Shown here in pieces: positions 1 to 8,433 of a DNA stretch of 64,000 nt (positions within the stretch are counted from its first letter, which is position 1; each line of letters starts with the position of its first letter). This stretch comes from Picosynechococcus sp. PCC 7002 (lineage in GTDB: Bacteria; Cyanobacteriota; Cyanobacteriia; Cyanobacteriales; MRBY01). Under the pieces are notes generated by a model. That model saw only the letters and a program-made list of their open reading frames with translations, was not told where the DNA came from and did not search any database. The stretch spans positions 2,944,048 through 3,008,047 of the forward strand of contig NZ_CAWLFA010000001.1 of the NCBI RefSeq assembly GCF_963860125.1, in the 5' to 3' direction. Made by a program: the position numbers and the translations under genes.

Positions 1-576
1 CAGCATCGCCAAAATCTGATCTTTAAATTCTATCTGCTTGAGGAGAGCTTCTTTTTCCCGTTGCAATTGAAAAATTTCATCGGACAGGCGCATTACTTCC
101 TTAGAATGCTCTGTCTGAGACGCGGCCAAGCGGCGATCGCATCGTTCAACCTCAGCCAATTGGCGATCGCCAAGCTGTTTTCTGAGTGTCGCCACCGTAT
201 CCAACCACTGACCCCACCACCGTTCTAGATCCGGCAAAATATTGCTACCTGCAAAGACCTGCAACGGCTCCGGAAAAACCTTGACCAGAGAAGGCGTCGC
301 CACCAAACGATACAATTCCACCAGTTGGGGTTGATCTTTGATATTGATAATTTCCAAAGAAAAATCCGTTTCTTGCCGCAAACGCTCAAGATAATCTTGC
401 ACCCGCTTGATCTCACTCCGATGGGCCAAACGCTCATCCGTAAACAACAACAATCGCAGTTGTATATCGGCCGTAACAGGTGAAAGTTGAGATTGATCTT
501 CAGCAGACACAGGCAGTTCAAACAAGACAAATTCGCCCCAAGAAAGTAAGTGATCCACAATCTGTCTACCATGCAC
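1..576 (-). CDS. sasA: SasA circadian clock sensor kinase, N-terminal part
   Basis: The minus-strand reading frame from a GTG at 576 stays open to the window edge (192 codons), so the kinase half lies outside. It begins VHGRQIVDHLLSW and carries LFTDERLAHRSEIKRVQDYL and LYRLVATPSLVKVFPEPLQV, followed by VFAGSNILPDL, which match the KaiB-like sensor domain of SasA (about residues 25-120). A charged, probably coiled-coil segment follows (residues 130-192), leading to the expected HisKA domain. SasA binds KaiC through the KaiB-like domain and passes phosphate to RpaA, linking the clock to transcription. An in-frame TAG two codons upstream makes GTG 576 the first possible start; GTG 558 is an alternative. 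Family identity is confident, start less so. Confidence 0.88.
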   Translation of the reverse strand, partial: MHGRQIVDHLLSWGEFVLFELPVSAEDQSQLSPVTADIQLRLLLFTDERLAHRSEIKRVQDYLERLRQETDFSLEIINIKDQPQLVELYRLVATPSLVKVFPEPLQVFAGSNILPDLERWWGQWLDTVATLRKQLGDRQLAEVERCDRRLAASQTEHSKEVMRLSDEIFQLQREKEALLKQIEFKDQILAML

Positions 577-781
577 AATCTAGGGGAAAAGAACAGTTTA
601 TGGTGAGCTTACTCCAAAACCCATTGTAATCCGTAGAGGACCAATTACCCCATGTTCCCAGAGCCTCAAACTTGAGTTAGATGCGGTGCATTGACCAAAT
701 CGTTTTAGAATCTAATGGAAATTGACACCGACGCCTCAAAATCGTTCAGCAAGCGACTCTTTTTAAGGAAGGAATACCACT

Positions 782-2371
782 ATGGCTTTAGGCTACGTTG
801 CCCTCGTTCTCCATGCCCACCTCCCCTTTGTCCGTCACCCCGAAAGTGATTTTGTCCTTGAAGAAGAGTGGTTATTTGAAGCAATTACCGAAACCTATAT
901 CCCTTTGCTTCATGTATTTGAAGGGCTAAAGCAAGATGGGATCGACTTTAAAATTACGATGAGCATGACCCCACCTTTGGTGGCGATGCTCCGGGATCCT
1001 CTCCTCCAAGACCGCTACGACGCCCACATGAAGCTGTTAATGGAGCTGGTCGAAAAGGAAATTGTTCATAACAAATACAACGGTCATATTAAATATTTAG
1101 CGGAGTATTACCACAAAGAATTTAGCGCCATCCTCGACACCTGGGAACGCTATGACCGGGATCTCGTGACGGCCTTTAAGCAGTTCCAGGACAGTAACAA
1201 CCTCGAAATCATCACCTGTGGTGCCACCCATGGCTACCTCCCCCTGATGAAGATGTACCCCCAGGCAGTTTGGGCACAATTGCAGGTAGCCTGTGAAAGC
1301 TACGAAGAGAATTTTGGGCGTCCCCCCAAGGGCATTTGGTTGCCTGAATGTGCTTATTATGAAGGTTTGGAGCGGATGCTCGCCGATGCGGGACTGCGGT
1401 ACTTCCTCACCGATGGCCACGGTATTCTCTATGCACGCCCCCGTCCCCGCTATGGTAACTATGCGCCGATTTTCACCGAAACAGGGGTGGCTGCCTTTGG
1501 TCGTGATCACGAATCTTCCCAGCAGGTATGGTCATCGAAAGTGGGTTATCCGGGCGATGTCTGTTACCGAGAGTTTTATAAAGATCTCGGTTGGGAAGCG
1601 GACTACGAATATATCAAGCCCTACATTATGCCCAACGGCCAGCGGAAAAATACGGGGATCAAGTACCACAAGATCACCAGTCGTGATGGTGGTTTATCCG
1701 AAAAAGGCCTTTATGATCCCTACTGGGCAAGGGAGAAAGCGGCAGAACATGCAGGCAACTTCATGTATAACCGGGAGCAACAGATTGGCCGTCTGAATAA
1801 GATGATGGGGCGTCACCCGATTGTAGTGTCGCCTTATGATGCGGAATTGTTTGGCCACTGGTGGTACGAAGGCCCCTGGTTCTTGGATTACTTTTTCCGC
1901 AAGTCTTGGTACGACCAAGGTACTTACCAGATGACCCACTTGGCAGATTATCTAAAAATGGAGCCGACGCAACAGGTGGCTGTGCCGTCCCAATCGAGTT
2001 GGGGATACAAGGGATTCCATGAATATTGGCTCAACCAGACGAATGCTTGGATTTATCCCTATCTCCACAAGGCTGCGGAACGCATGATCGAGCTTTCGAC
2101 GCGGGAACCAGCCGATGAACTAGAGGAACGGGCCTTGAACCAAGCAGCTAGGGAATTGCTGTTGGCACAGTCATCGGATTGGGCATTTATTATGCGCACA
2201 GGTACCATGGTGCCCTACGCGGAACGACGCACAAAGAGTCATGTGTTACGCCTGGAAAAAATCTATGAGGACGTAAAGGTCGGCAAGATTGATGCGGGTT
2301 GGCTCGAAAAGATTGAGAAGATGGACAACATTTTCCCGAATATTGATTATCGGGTTTATCGGCCTTTGTAG
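782..2371 (+). CDS. GH57-family 1,4-alpha-glucan branching enzyme
   Basis: A 529-residue protein with full GH57 architecture. The N-terminal LHAHLPF motif is at residues 10-16. The expected catalytic glutamate is E189 in GIWLPECAYYEG, and the acid/base aspartate is D353 in VVSPYDAELFGHWW; both lie close to the positions used in the Thermococcus branching enzyme. The family cuts alpha-1,4 glucan and re-attaches the piece in alpha-1,6 linkage, so it probably acts in cytoplasmic glycogen structure alongside GlgB. A purine-rich ribosome site (AAGGAAGGA) sits about 10 bases before ATG 782. A strong hairpin terminator follows the gene. An alpha-amylase-like GH57 activity cannot be excluded from sequence alone. 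Confidence 0.9.
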   Translation: MALGYVALVLHAHLPFVRHPESDFVLEEEWLFEAITETYIPLLHVFEGLKQDGIDFKITMSMTPPLVAMLRDPLLQDRYDAHMKLLMELVEKEIVHNKYNGHIKYLAEYYHKEFSAILDTWERYDRDLVTAFKQFQDSNNLEIITCGATHGYLPLMKMYPQAVWAQLQVACESYEENFGRPPKGIWLPECAYYEGLERMLADAGLRYFLTDGHGILYARPRPRYGNYAPIFTETGVAAFGRDHESSQQVWSSKVGYPGDVCYREFYKDLGWEADYEYIKPYIMPNGQRKNTGIKYHKITSRDGGLSEKGLYDPYWAREKAAEHAGNFMYNREQQIGRLNKMMGRHPIVVSPYDAELFGHWWYEGPWFLDYFFRKSWYDQGTYQMTHLADYLKMEPTQQVAVPSQSSWGYKGFHEYWLNQTNAWIYPYLHKAAERMIELSTREPADELEERALNQAARELLLAQSSDWAFIMRTGTMVPYAERRTKSHVLRLEKIYEDVKVGKIDAGWLEKIEKMDNIFPNIDYRVYRPL

Positions 2372-2390
2372 TTGGAATACCCCTGAAGAA

Positions 2391-2460
2391 ACACCCCTCT
2401 AGCTCCCCTCAAGGGGAGAATGGCACCCTCCGGCCTATCGGCCACCTCCCTCAAGGGAGG
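2391..2460. repeat. Dispersed palindromic repeat, copy 1
   Basis: This copy holds three nested inverted repeats in a row: CCCCTCAAGGGG, then GGCC-TATC-GGCC inside CTCCGGCCTATCGGCCACC, then CCTCCC-TCAA-GGGAGG. Related copies occur near 46836, 47571 (two units) and 51745/53256 (split by an insertion sequence). This copy ends in a T-run and so also acts as a likely transcription terminator. Confidence 0.75.
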
Positions 2461-2470
2461 ATTTTTTTTG
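2445..2470 (+). terminator. Rho-independent terminator after the branching enzyme
   Basis: A six-base-pair perfect stem CCTCCC/GGGAGG with loop TCAA is followed after one A by eight T residues. It lies about 75 bases after the branching-enzyme stop and is the last arm of the dispersed repeat. Confidence 0.75.
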
Positions 2471-2564
2471 GACGGTTCAAAAAGTGGCACAGGGCAAGAA
2501 AATTTCTGGGATTGGGTCGCCACAATGGTGGTAATAAAGGCGATCGCCCCAGGAGATTTTCGTC

Positions 2565-3323
2565 ATGGTCAGTTACAGTTTTGTGAGTTTTGGGTTTGGG
2601 TCGGGGTTTCTCGCCCTAGTGGTCTTTTTCATTTTGCAGTGGCTCCAGATTCCGGCGGGGAGTTTAGTCGATTGGCTAGTGGGCATTGCCAGTTTTTGGT
2701 GGCTGTTGGCGGTGGTAACGATTCCGTGGAATATTTATTTCGAGGCGGAGGAGACCAAGGCAGAGACGATGATTTCTCGCCAGAAAAATATCCCCGTTGA
2801 TGCCCAACAGTTAGCCTATGTGGCAAAAATTGCTCGGTTTGGTTTGCTGTTGGCGATCGCCCTCCATCTGCTTTCGGCCTTGGGATTATATGGTCTGGCA
2901 GCCTGGGGCATTAGTCCGGTGGGGTATGTGACAGGCGGGGCGATGTTACTGCTCACGGCGTTACGGCCAGCGGTGCGGGCTTACCAATTTATTGCCCAGC
3001 GTCTCATGTCAATTCGCCAACAAATTCAATATCCCCGGGAAGATGTGGTGGCATTGCGTCACCGGGTGGTGACCCTAGAGGCAGGAGTTAAAAACCTACA
3101 AGAAACAACCGAAAAAAATAGCCAAACCCACCAGGAAGAATGGCATAGCCTTCGACGCGATTTAGCGAAAATGCGGGCCGCCCTCGAACAACTAGAAGCC
3201 ACCAATGAAGCGGCTCACCAACAACTCGCCCGGGAAGCGACAACGGCGATCGCCCAACTCAGTGAAGATAGCCAGGTGCTGAACCACGTGCGGGAAATTA
3301 TTCACTTCTGGAAACAAGCTTAG
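2565..3323 (+). CDS. Membrane protein with C-terminal coiled coil, function unknown
   Basis: A 252-residue protein. Two hydrophobic segments lie near residues 10-30 and 35-55, and a further pair near residues 90-140 (LLLAIALHLLSALGLYGLAAWG, then a Gly/Leu-rich helix). From about residue 155 the protein is soluble and rich in Gln, Glu, Leu and Arg, with heptad-like spacing that suggests a cytoplasmic coiled coil. No catalytic motif was seen. It stands alone between the terminator of the branching enzyme and the small holin-like gene. The codon pattern and an internal HIP1 site resemble the rest of the chromosome, so the frame is likely real; an overlapping frame starting at 2420 was judged a shadow. 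Confidence 0.7.
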   Translation: MVSYSFVSFGFGSGFLALVVFFILQWLQIPAGSLVDWLVGIASFWWLLAVVTIPWNIYFEAEETKAETMISRQKNIPVDAQQLAYVAKIARFGLLLAIALHLLSALGLYGLAAWGISPVGYVTGGAMLLLTALRPAVRAYQFIAQRLMSIRQQIQYPREDVVALRHRVVTLEAGVKNLQETTEKNSQTHQEEWHSLRRDLAKMRAALEQLEATNEAAHQQLAREATTAIAQLSEDSQVLNHVREIIHFWKQA

Positions 3324-3403
3324 GTTTAAGGTTTGCGCCGTCACGCCCTAATGGTCAAAAAGTCCCGATAGAATGGGAGCAAAATATCATCCCCGCACTC
3401 ACT

Positions 3404-3763
3404 ATGCCTCAGTTTTTGTTGACCTGGTTAGCGACGGCTGGCTCCCTCTTTCTTACGGCCACCATTGTCCCCGGTTTAGAAATTAATGGCCTGACCACAG
3501 CCTTGATCGGGGCGATCGCCCTTGGGTTTGTGAATGCCATTGTTAAACCAATTTTGATCCTCTTTACCCTGCCCCTGACCATTTTGACCCTCGGCCTGTT
3601 TCTCCTGGTTGTCAATGCGATCGCCTTGGGGTTAGTCGGCTACCTCACACCGGGTTTAGAAGTCAATGGCTTTTTCCCGGCGGTGATTGGTTCCCTGGTG
3701 CTGACCTTTATTTCCAGCTTGATCAATCAACTCCTCGGCCAAGACGACGAACTCACCGAATAG
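3404..3763 (+). CDS. Phage-holin-IV-like (YvlD/DUF360) small membrane protein
   Basis: A 119-residue, almost entirely hydrophobic protein with four predicted membrane segments. The internal half-repeat (VPGLEING near residue 24 and TPGLEVNG near residue 83) and the motif GFVNAIVKPILILFTLPLTI are typical of the YvlD/DUF360 family, often annotated as mycobacteriophage holin IV superfamily. In bacteria these are chromosomal proteins of unknown role, with no sign here of a prophage. The start ATG 3404 is the only sensible one. Confidence 0.8.
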   Translation: MPQFLLTWLATAGSLFLTATIVPGLEINGLTTALIGAIALGFVNAIVKPILILFTLPLTILTLGLFLLVVNAIALGLVGYLTPGLEVNGFFPAVIGSLVLTFISSLINQLLGQDDELTE

Positions 3764-3870
3764 CCTTTTTTCGCCGCTCACACCGTTAAAAATTCCGCTT
3801 CCCAGTAGTGAACTGGGGGGCAATTTGCTTTTATGCTAGGGAGAAAATCGGCAACCTTTACCCAAAATCT

Positions 3871-4606
3871 ATGGCAACTGCGGAAAACCTCTTGGTCGTC
3901 AATGACGTCTATGCAGGATATATCAAAGATCTAAACATTCTCCAGGGCATTAACTTTCGGATCGCTCCCGGAGAATTAGTGGTGGTCATTGGCCCCAATG
4001 GCGCAGGAAAATCGACCCTCGCTAAAACGATTTTTGGTCTCCTGACCCCCAATCAAGGCAACATTACGTTCAAAGGAAAGCCTATTACTGGCCTGCGTCC
4101 CAACCAAATTGTGCAACGGGGTATGTGCTACGTCCCCCAGATTCAAAACGTTTTTGCCAACCTGAGTATCGAAGAAAATTTAGAAATGGGGGCCTTTGTG
4201 CGGTCTGGCTCCCTCGAAAATCTCAAGGAACAAATTTATACGATGTTCCCCGTGCTGAAACAACGGCGCAAACAACGGGCAGGCACCCTCTCCGGGGGCG
4301 AAAGGCAAATGTTAGCCATGGGTCGGGCTTTGATGTTAGACCCGGATCTTCTCGTCCTCGATGATACCGTCAGCAGCTCTTTCACCAATTCTGGTAGCTA
4401 GTGTTTTTGAGCAAATCAAAGCGGTCAATCAACTGGGTAAAGCGATTATGCTCGTGGAACAAAATGCAAAAAAGGCGTTGGAATTTGCTGACCGGGGCTA
4501 TGTTTTAGAAAGTGGCTGCGATCGCTTTGAGGGCACAGGGCAAGATTTGCTGACGAACCCAAAGGTCGGTGAACTCTACCTCGGTGCCGCCTACAAAGAG
4601 ACTTAA
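3871..4606 (+). pseudogene. natE: NatE/LivF-type amino-acid ABC transporter ATPase, frameshifted
   Basis: The protein belongs to the LivF branch of ABC ATPases and most resembles NatE of the cyanobacterial N-I neutral amino-acid permease. Walker A is GPNGAGKST near residue 45, and the signature is LSGGERQMLAMGRALM. The frame breaks inside Walker B: an extra T at 4365 turns the expected LDEPSAALSP into LDDTVSSS, with a stop at 4399-4401. Removing that T restores a single frame to 4606 that reads through the D-loop, the H-loop region (VEQNAKKAL) and the typical ending GELYLGAAYKET. As written, the protein loses the catalytic glutamate and its last 80 residues. The true start is ATG 3871, not the upstream ATG at 3808. 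It could be a real lesion or a base-call error. Confidence 0.85.
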
Positions 4607-4637
4607 ATTCGCTACAGTAAAAACTAGAGCTTGGGTA

Positions 4638-5342
4638 ATGGCGGTCGTGGTGAAGTTTCTGGACAATCTGAAAACCTCTTGGCAGCAATGGTGGCGATCG
4701 CCGAAAGCAGGAACTCCAGAAATTATTGATGTGGCCGCAGAACCCATCGAGACGCCCCCCCAGAAAACATCCCCCAAGCCTTGGCAACGGGTGATCGATA
4801 GATTTCGTCCAGCCCAGCCAGCGGTCACAACTCTCCACGACGATCTCGAAGAACAGGTTAAAGCCAATTTACGGGAACAGGATAAAACTCGTATTGCCCA
4901 GGTATTCCAGCGGTTTGCCCAGGGGGTAACGCCAGCGGATATTGAAAAAATTAAAGCTCATTTAGGGGAGATGCGCCGGGGGCCAATCAAAGATATTTGG
5001 CAAAAGGTGCAAGGCCTCGCCCAACTGATTAAGGATCCGCATGTGGCCTGGCGGTCAAAAACTATGGCGATCGCCGCATTGTTGTATTTAGTTTCGCCCC
5101 TCGATGCGGTACCAGATGTGATTCCCTTTGCGGGGTTGGCCGATGATGCAGCGGTGATTATTGCAGTGGGTTCGACCCTCGCCTTTGAGTTAGAAAAATA
5201 CATGACCCGTCAGGCGGAAAAAAAGGCCGAAATCGAAATTAAAAAGCACACCACCAACGTCAGAATCACACTTCTCGGCAGTATTGCCGCAGCGGCGATC
5301 GCCATTCTCGTTAAAATAATTCTGAATATTTTGTCGTCCTAA
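4638..5342 (+). CDS. DUF1232 (YkvA-like) membrane protein
   Basis: A soluble N-terminal region of about 130 residues is followed by a DUF1232 core (DPHVAWRSKTMAIAALLYLV, then SPLDAVPDVIPFAGLADDA, near residues 135-175). The SPxDxxPDxIPxxGxxDD pattern defines this family. A second hydrophobic helix closes the protein. The function of DUF1232 proteins is not established. An upstream in-frame ATG at 4569 would overlap the natE end; the ATG at 4638 lies after the natE stop and is preferred, although no clear ribosome site decides it. Confidence 0.78.
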   Translation: MAVVVKFLDNLKTSWQQWWRSPKAGTPEIIDVAAEPIETPPQKTSPKPWQRVIDRFRPAQPAVTTLHDDLEEQVKANLREQDKTRIAQVFQRFAQGVTPADIEKIKAHLGEMRRGPIKDIWQKVQGLAQLIKDPHVAWRSKTMAIAALLYLVSPLDAVPDVIPFAGLADDAAVIIAVGSTLAFELEKYMTRQAEKKAEIEIKKHTTNVRITLLGSIAAAAIAILVKIILNILSS

Positions 5343-5352
5343 CCAACAAGTT

Positions 5353-5577
5353 TCAAGAAAAAGAATACACAGGCGTTTCTACAACTTTGAGGAGCGGTTG
5401 TTGACCCCAGATAATTTCCTGCAACCGATCCACCGTCTCCGGCGCAAATAATTTCTCGCCCGTCTCCTGGCAGACCCTAGCCGGAACATTTTCCACAACG
5501 TAAATCTTCCCGGCAATTTCCACAGAATAGGTCACAAAAGAATCAACAAAAGTTTCTTCAAAAGCAATGTCGCTCAT
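5353..5577 (-). CDS. MqsA/YgiT-type antitoxin-like protein without the zinc finger
   Basis: A 74-residue protein whose second half (VENVPARVCQETGEKLFAPE, residues 28-47) matches the conserved core of YgiT/MqsA-type antitoxin proteins. The usual N-terminal CxxC pairs that bind zinc are absent; only one Cys (residue 37) is present. No DUF4258 or MqsR-like toxin gene lies next to it: the neighbours are a DUF1232 gene and purE. It may be an orphan or reduced antitoxin. Function is not demonstrated. Confidence 0.6.
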   Translation of the reverse strand: MSDIAFEETFVDSFVTYSVEIAGKIYVVENVPARVCQETGEKLFAPETVDRLQEIIWGQQPLLKVVETPVYSFS

Positions 5578-5618
5578 CTACTAATTTCCTGTAGCAACTT
5601 CCTCCATTTTGCAAAACA

Positions 5619-6143
5619 CTACATTTGCTTGAGGTAATCCTCATAACCAATCGCCGTTAATTGAGTTTGTTTATCGAGCACCATCTCCTTGAGACTTTGA
5701 CGATAGGCTTGCACCTGTTTCAATAGCGCTGGATCGAACGCCCCTAACATTTGCACCGCCAACAAACCGGCATTGGTCGCATTTCCGATCGCCACTGTCG
5801 CCACCGGAATACCACGGGGCATTTGCACAATGGAGTAGAGAGAATCCACACCGCTGAGGGTACTGGTTTTGACGGGCACCCCAATCACCGGCAAAGGCGT
5901 CAGAGCAGCAACCATCCCCGGTAAATGCGCGGCTCCACCTGCCCCAGCAATAATCACCTTTAAACCCCGTTCATGGGCTGTTTGGGCGTATTCCACCATG
6001 CGCTCCGGGGTACGATGGGCAGACACAATGCCAACCTCGTGGGGAATATTAAATTGTCTACAGATGGCGATCGCCGCTTCCATCGTGGGAAGATCAGAAT
6101 CGCTCCCCATAATGATGCCAACCAGGGGATTAATTACACTCAT
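5619..6143 (-). CDS. purE: N5-carboxyaminoimidazole ribonucleotide mutase
   Basis: A 174-residue class I PurE with the signature GIIMGSDSDLPTM at residues 9-21, SAHRTPERM (active-site His) and AGAGGAAHLPGMVAALTPLP. It converts N5-CAIR to CAIR in de novo purine synthesis in the cytoplasm. Length is normal for the family, with a short C-terminal extension common in cyanobacteria. It is divergent from nagA with only 13 bases between the two starts, so their promoters must overlap coding sequence. Confidence 0.95.
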   Translation of the reverse strand: MSVINPLVGIIMGSDSDLPTMEAAIAICRQFNIPHEVGIVSAHRTPERMVEYAQTAHERGLKVIIAGAGGAAHLPGMVAALTPLPVIGVPVKTSTLSGVDSLYSIVQMPRGIPVATVAIGNATNAGLLAVQMLGAFDPALLKQVQAYRQSLKEMVLDKQTQLTAIGYEDYLKQM

Positions 6144-6156
6144 AGGTTTTTAGCTC

Positions 6157-7329
6157 ATGTATGTCATGCCGACTAACCATCATAAACAAAGGGAGAACTC
6201 TGCACAAACCCTGATCAGGGCGCGTCTTGTTGGTTTAGAAGGTCAATTTTGGTTGCGATTCGATGCAAATCGTTGTTTAACGCATCTGGAGCCAATGGAA
6301 ACCGAAATTCCACTAGAATTTCAGGAAAATATCTTGGATATTGCCGGAGATTTATTGTCCCTAGGAGGAGTAGATTTACAGATTAACGGTGGTTTGGGTT
6401 TAGCGTTTCCGGAAGTGACCCAGACGGATCTGCCGAGACTTCAAGAAATTTGTGATTATCTTTGGGGCCAGGGCATTGACGCATTTTGTCCGACCATCGT
6501 CACCACCTCTCTAGAAAATATCCGGCGATCGCTGGCTGTCTTTGCCAAGCTTTGGGGAGACCCGAAACGGAATACAGCAAAAATTTTGGGGATACATTTA
6601 GAAGGGCCATTTTTAAATTACGAAAAACGAGGGGCGCACCCAGCCCAACATTTACAGCCGTTGACCCTGAAGAATCTGCAACAGATAATCGGCGAATTTG
6701 CCCCAATGATCAAAATCATTACCCTCGCCCCAGAACTCGATCCCAGCCATAAATGTGTGGAATATCTGCGCTCTTTGGGGATTGTTGTTAGTTTGGGTCA
6801 CTCCCTCGCTACAGAAACAGAAGCCAATCAAGCCTTTGCCCGTGGCGCAACGATGATCACCCATGCCTTTAACGCGATGCCCAGTTTGCATCACCGGGAG
6901 GCGGGTTTATTGGGAGCAGCAATGGTTAATCCTGACGTTTACTGCGGTCTGATCGCCGATGGCCAGCACGTCAATCCCACGATGTTGGAGATTTTTTTGC
7001 GGGCCGCGAAACAACCTTTTTTAGTCAGTGATGCCCTCGCCCCCATTGGTCTCCCGGATGGGGTATATCCCTGGGACGATCGCCAAATTACCGTCACCCA
7101 CGCCACGGCTCGCTTGGATAATGGCACTCTATCCGGCACGACGTTACCGCTGTTTGCCGGGGTCAAAAACCTTGTCCGGTGGGGTATTTGTGATTTAGAA
7201 AAGGCGATCGCCTTAGGGACTGTCGCCCCCCGAAAAGCCCTGGGTATGGCGACTTGGACGACGGGCAAACCCATCAACCTTTTGCGTTGGCAAGGAGTAG
7301 ATGGCACCGTTGAATTTAGCCGACTTTAG
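6157..7329 (+). CDS. nagA: N-acetylglucosamine-6-phosphate deacetylase
   Basis: A 390-residue amidohydrolase with family motifs in order: DLQINGGLGLAF, LGIHLEGPFLN (metal-binding Glu), VVSLGHSLAT (His), MITHAFNAMPSLHHRE (His) and FLVSDALAPIG (catalytic Asp). It removes acetate from GlcNAc-6-phosphate in amino-sugar recycling. The start may be ATG 6157 or ATG 6166; neither has a visible ribosome site. Its gene end meets the convergent hypothetical gene with a 4-base overlap. Confidence 0.92.
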   Translation: MYVMPTNHHKQRENSAQTLIRARLVGLEGQFWLRFDANRCLTHLEPMETEIPLEFQENILDIAGDLLSLGGVDLQINGGLGLAFPEVTQTDLPRLQEICDYLWGQGIDAFCPTIVTTSLENIRRSLAVFAKLWGDPKRNTAKILGIHLEGPFLNYEKRGAHPAQHLQPLTLKNLQQIIGEFAPMIKIITLAPELDPSHKCVEYLRSLGIVVSLGHSLATETEANQAFARGATMITHAFNAMPSLHHREAGLLGAAMVNPDVYCGLIADGQHVNPTMLEIFLRAAKQPFLVSDALAPIGLPDGVYPWDDRQITVTHATARLDNGTLSGTTLPLFAGVKNLVRWGICDLEKAIALGTVAPRKALGMATWTTGKPINLLRWQGVDGTVEFSRL

Positions 7330-8309
7330 TGAATTTTTTCCACGTGCCAACCGGTTTGGGCACCAATCTTACCCGCTTTGACAAACCGCCAATTGCCCCG
7401 CTCAAAGCTATTTTTCCCTTTTTTGGGACTGGGTTGAACGCCGATCAATTGGGTCACTTCGTCCGTCGAAATCATCCAACCTGCTGTGGCGGCCTGTTCT
7501 AAAACGCTGAGATAAGCGAGGGGATTAGACGCTTGACGGGATTCCGAAAGAGCCGCTTCTACTCTGGCAAGCTTCTGGGCGATCGCCGCTATTTCTGTTC
7601 TCATGTCCCCTAGCTGATCACTTAAATTTTGCACGACCTCCTCTAGAGCAATTGTTGTCACCGTCGGGGTATCCGTTGGCAGAGGATCTGCTTTTTCTAG
7701 AACTTCTGGCCCTGCTATTGTCCCAGGCTGAGATGACGAAACAGTTGGCATAGATTCAGGGGAAGTCGCTGATGGCGCATCATCCCAAGGATCTGGGGCT
7801 AATTGATTTGCCTTTTGTAAGTTCGGCTGAAAATCGTGAGTTTGAATCCAGGTACGATTAACCGCAGTGGCCAAATCCTGGAGGTAAGCCGCCGTTTGGG
7901 ATTTACCTTGGTCTTCAAACTGCCGGGCTACCTCCTGCATAAACTTCACCAGATCCGGGGTGATCAATTTTTGATTCGCCGCTAAAATCTGCTGCTCTTC
8001 TCCCCGACGACAATTTAAAAGCGCTTCAATCAATTGGGCATAGGCTTGGGTAATGGCATCTGGCTGGGGCGCGACCGGATTCGGTTGGGTGAGAATGTGA
8101 TGTAATTTGCCCGCCCAGTTGTGGAGATAACGAGCCCCATTCAGTTCACCTTCCGCCGCAAGGTAGTTAGCCACCTGTTCCATCACTTCAATAAATTGGG
8201 CATCCACCAACTGCTCGTTTTGCCGCAGGACAATCCACTCTTCACCCCGGCGGCAGTTTAAGAGTTTTTGCACCAAATCAAGGTAAGCTTTCAGATTTTT
8301 CTGTTCCAT
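7326..8309 (-). CDS. Unknown protein with two tandem LLNCRRGEE repeats
   Basis: Not recognised as a named family. Two copies of a roughly 70-residue unit lie in the N-terminal half; each has the core LLNCRRGEE followed by an acidic-hydrophobic helix pattern (VMEQVANYLAAEG and FMQEVARQFEDQG) and ARYL/AAYL. A Pro/Ser/Thr-rich linker follows, then a coiled-coil-like segment (LSDQLGDMRTEIAAIAQKLA) and a C-terminal domain containing LIGVQPSPKKGKNSFERGNW. The N-terminal units look like an all-helical protein-interaction fold. The start is put at ATG 8309 (MEQKNLKAYL) because the 13 codons before it, from 8348, are hydrophobic and unlike the repeats. It is convergent with nagA. Confidence 0.65.
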   Translation of the reverse strand: MEQKNLKAYLDLVQKLLNCRRGEEWIVLRQNEQLVDAQFIEVMEQVANYLAAEGELNGARYLHNWAGKLHHILTQPNPVAPQPDAITQAYAQLIEALLNCRRGEEQQILAANQKLITPDLVKFMQEVARQFEDQGKSQTAAYLQDLATAVNRTWIQTHDFQPNLQKANQLAPDPWDDAPSATSPESMPTVSSSQPGTIAGPEVLEKADPLPTDTPTVTTIALEEVVQNLSDQLGDMRTEIAAIAQKLARVEAALSESRQASNPLAYLSVLEQAATAGWMISTDEVTQLIGVQPSPKKGKNSFERGNWRFVKAGKIGAQTGWHVEKIH

Positions 8310-8433
8310 GGGTAATGGACTCAAAAATAGAACCATATATCTACCCATTGTGTCCTATTTTGGTGACATTTTAGCCAAGTGATTAAGACTTCACAGAGCT
8401 AAACAAATTAACGCAAAACACTTCATAATTTTT

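Noticed and set aside
225..578. 117-codon open frame on the minus strand
   Set aside because: It overlaps the SasA frame, and its Cys/Trp-rich translation is typical of a shadow frame.
2420..2800. 126-codon frame starting in the dispersed repeat
   Set aside because: It begins in repeat sequence and overlaps the membrane-protein frame 2565-3323, which has better composition and membrane segments.
3404..3763. Prophage suggested by a holin-like gene
   Set aside because: The family is chromosomal in most bacteria, and no other phage gene is present.
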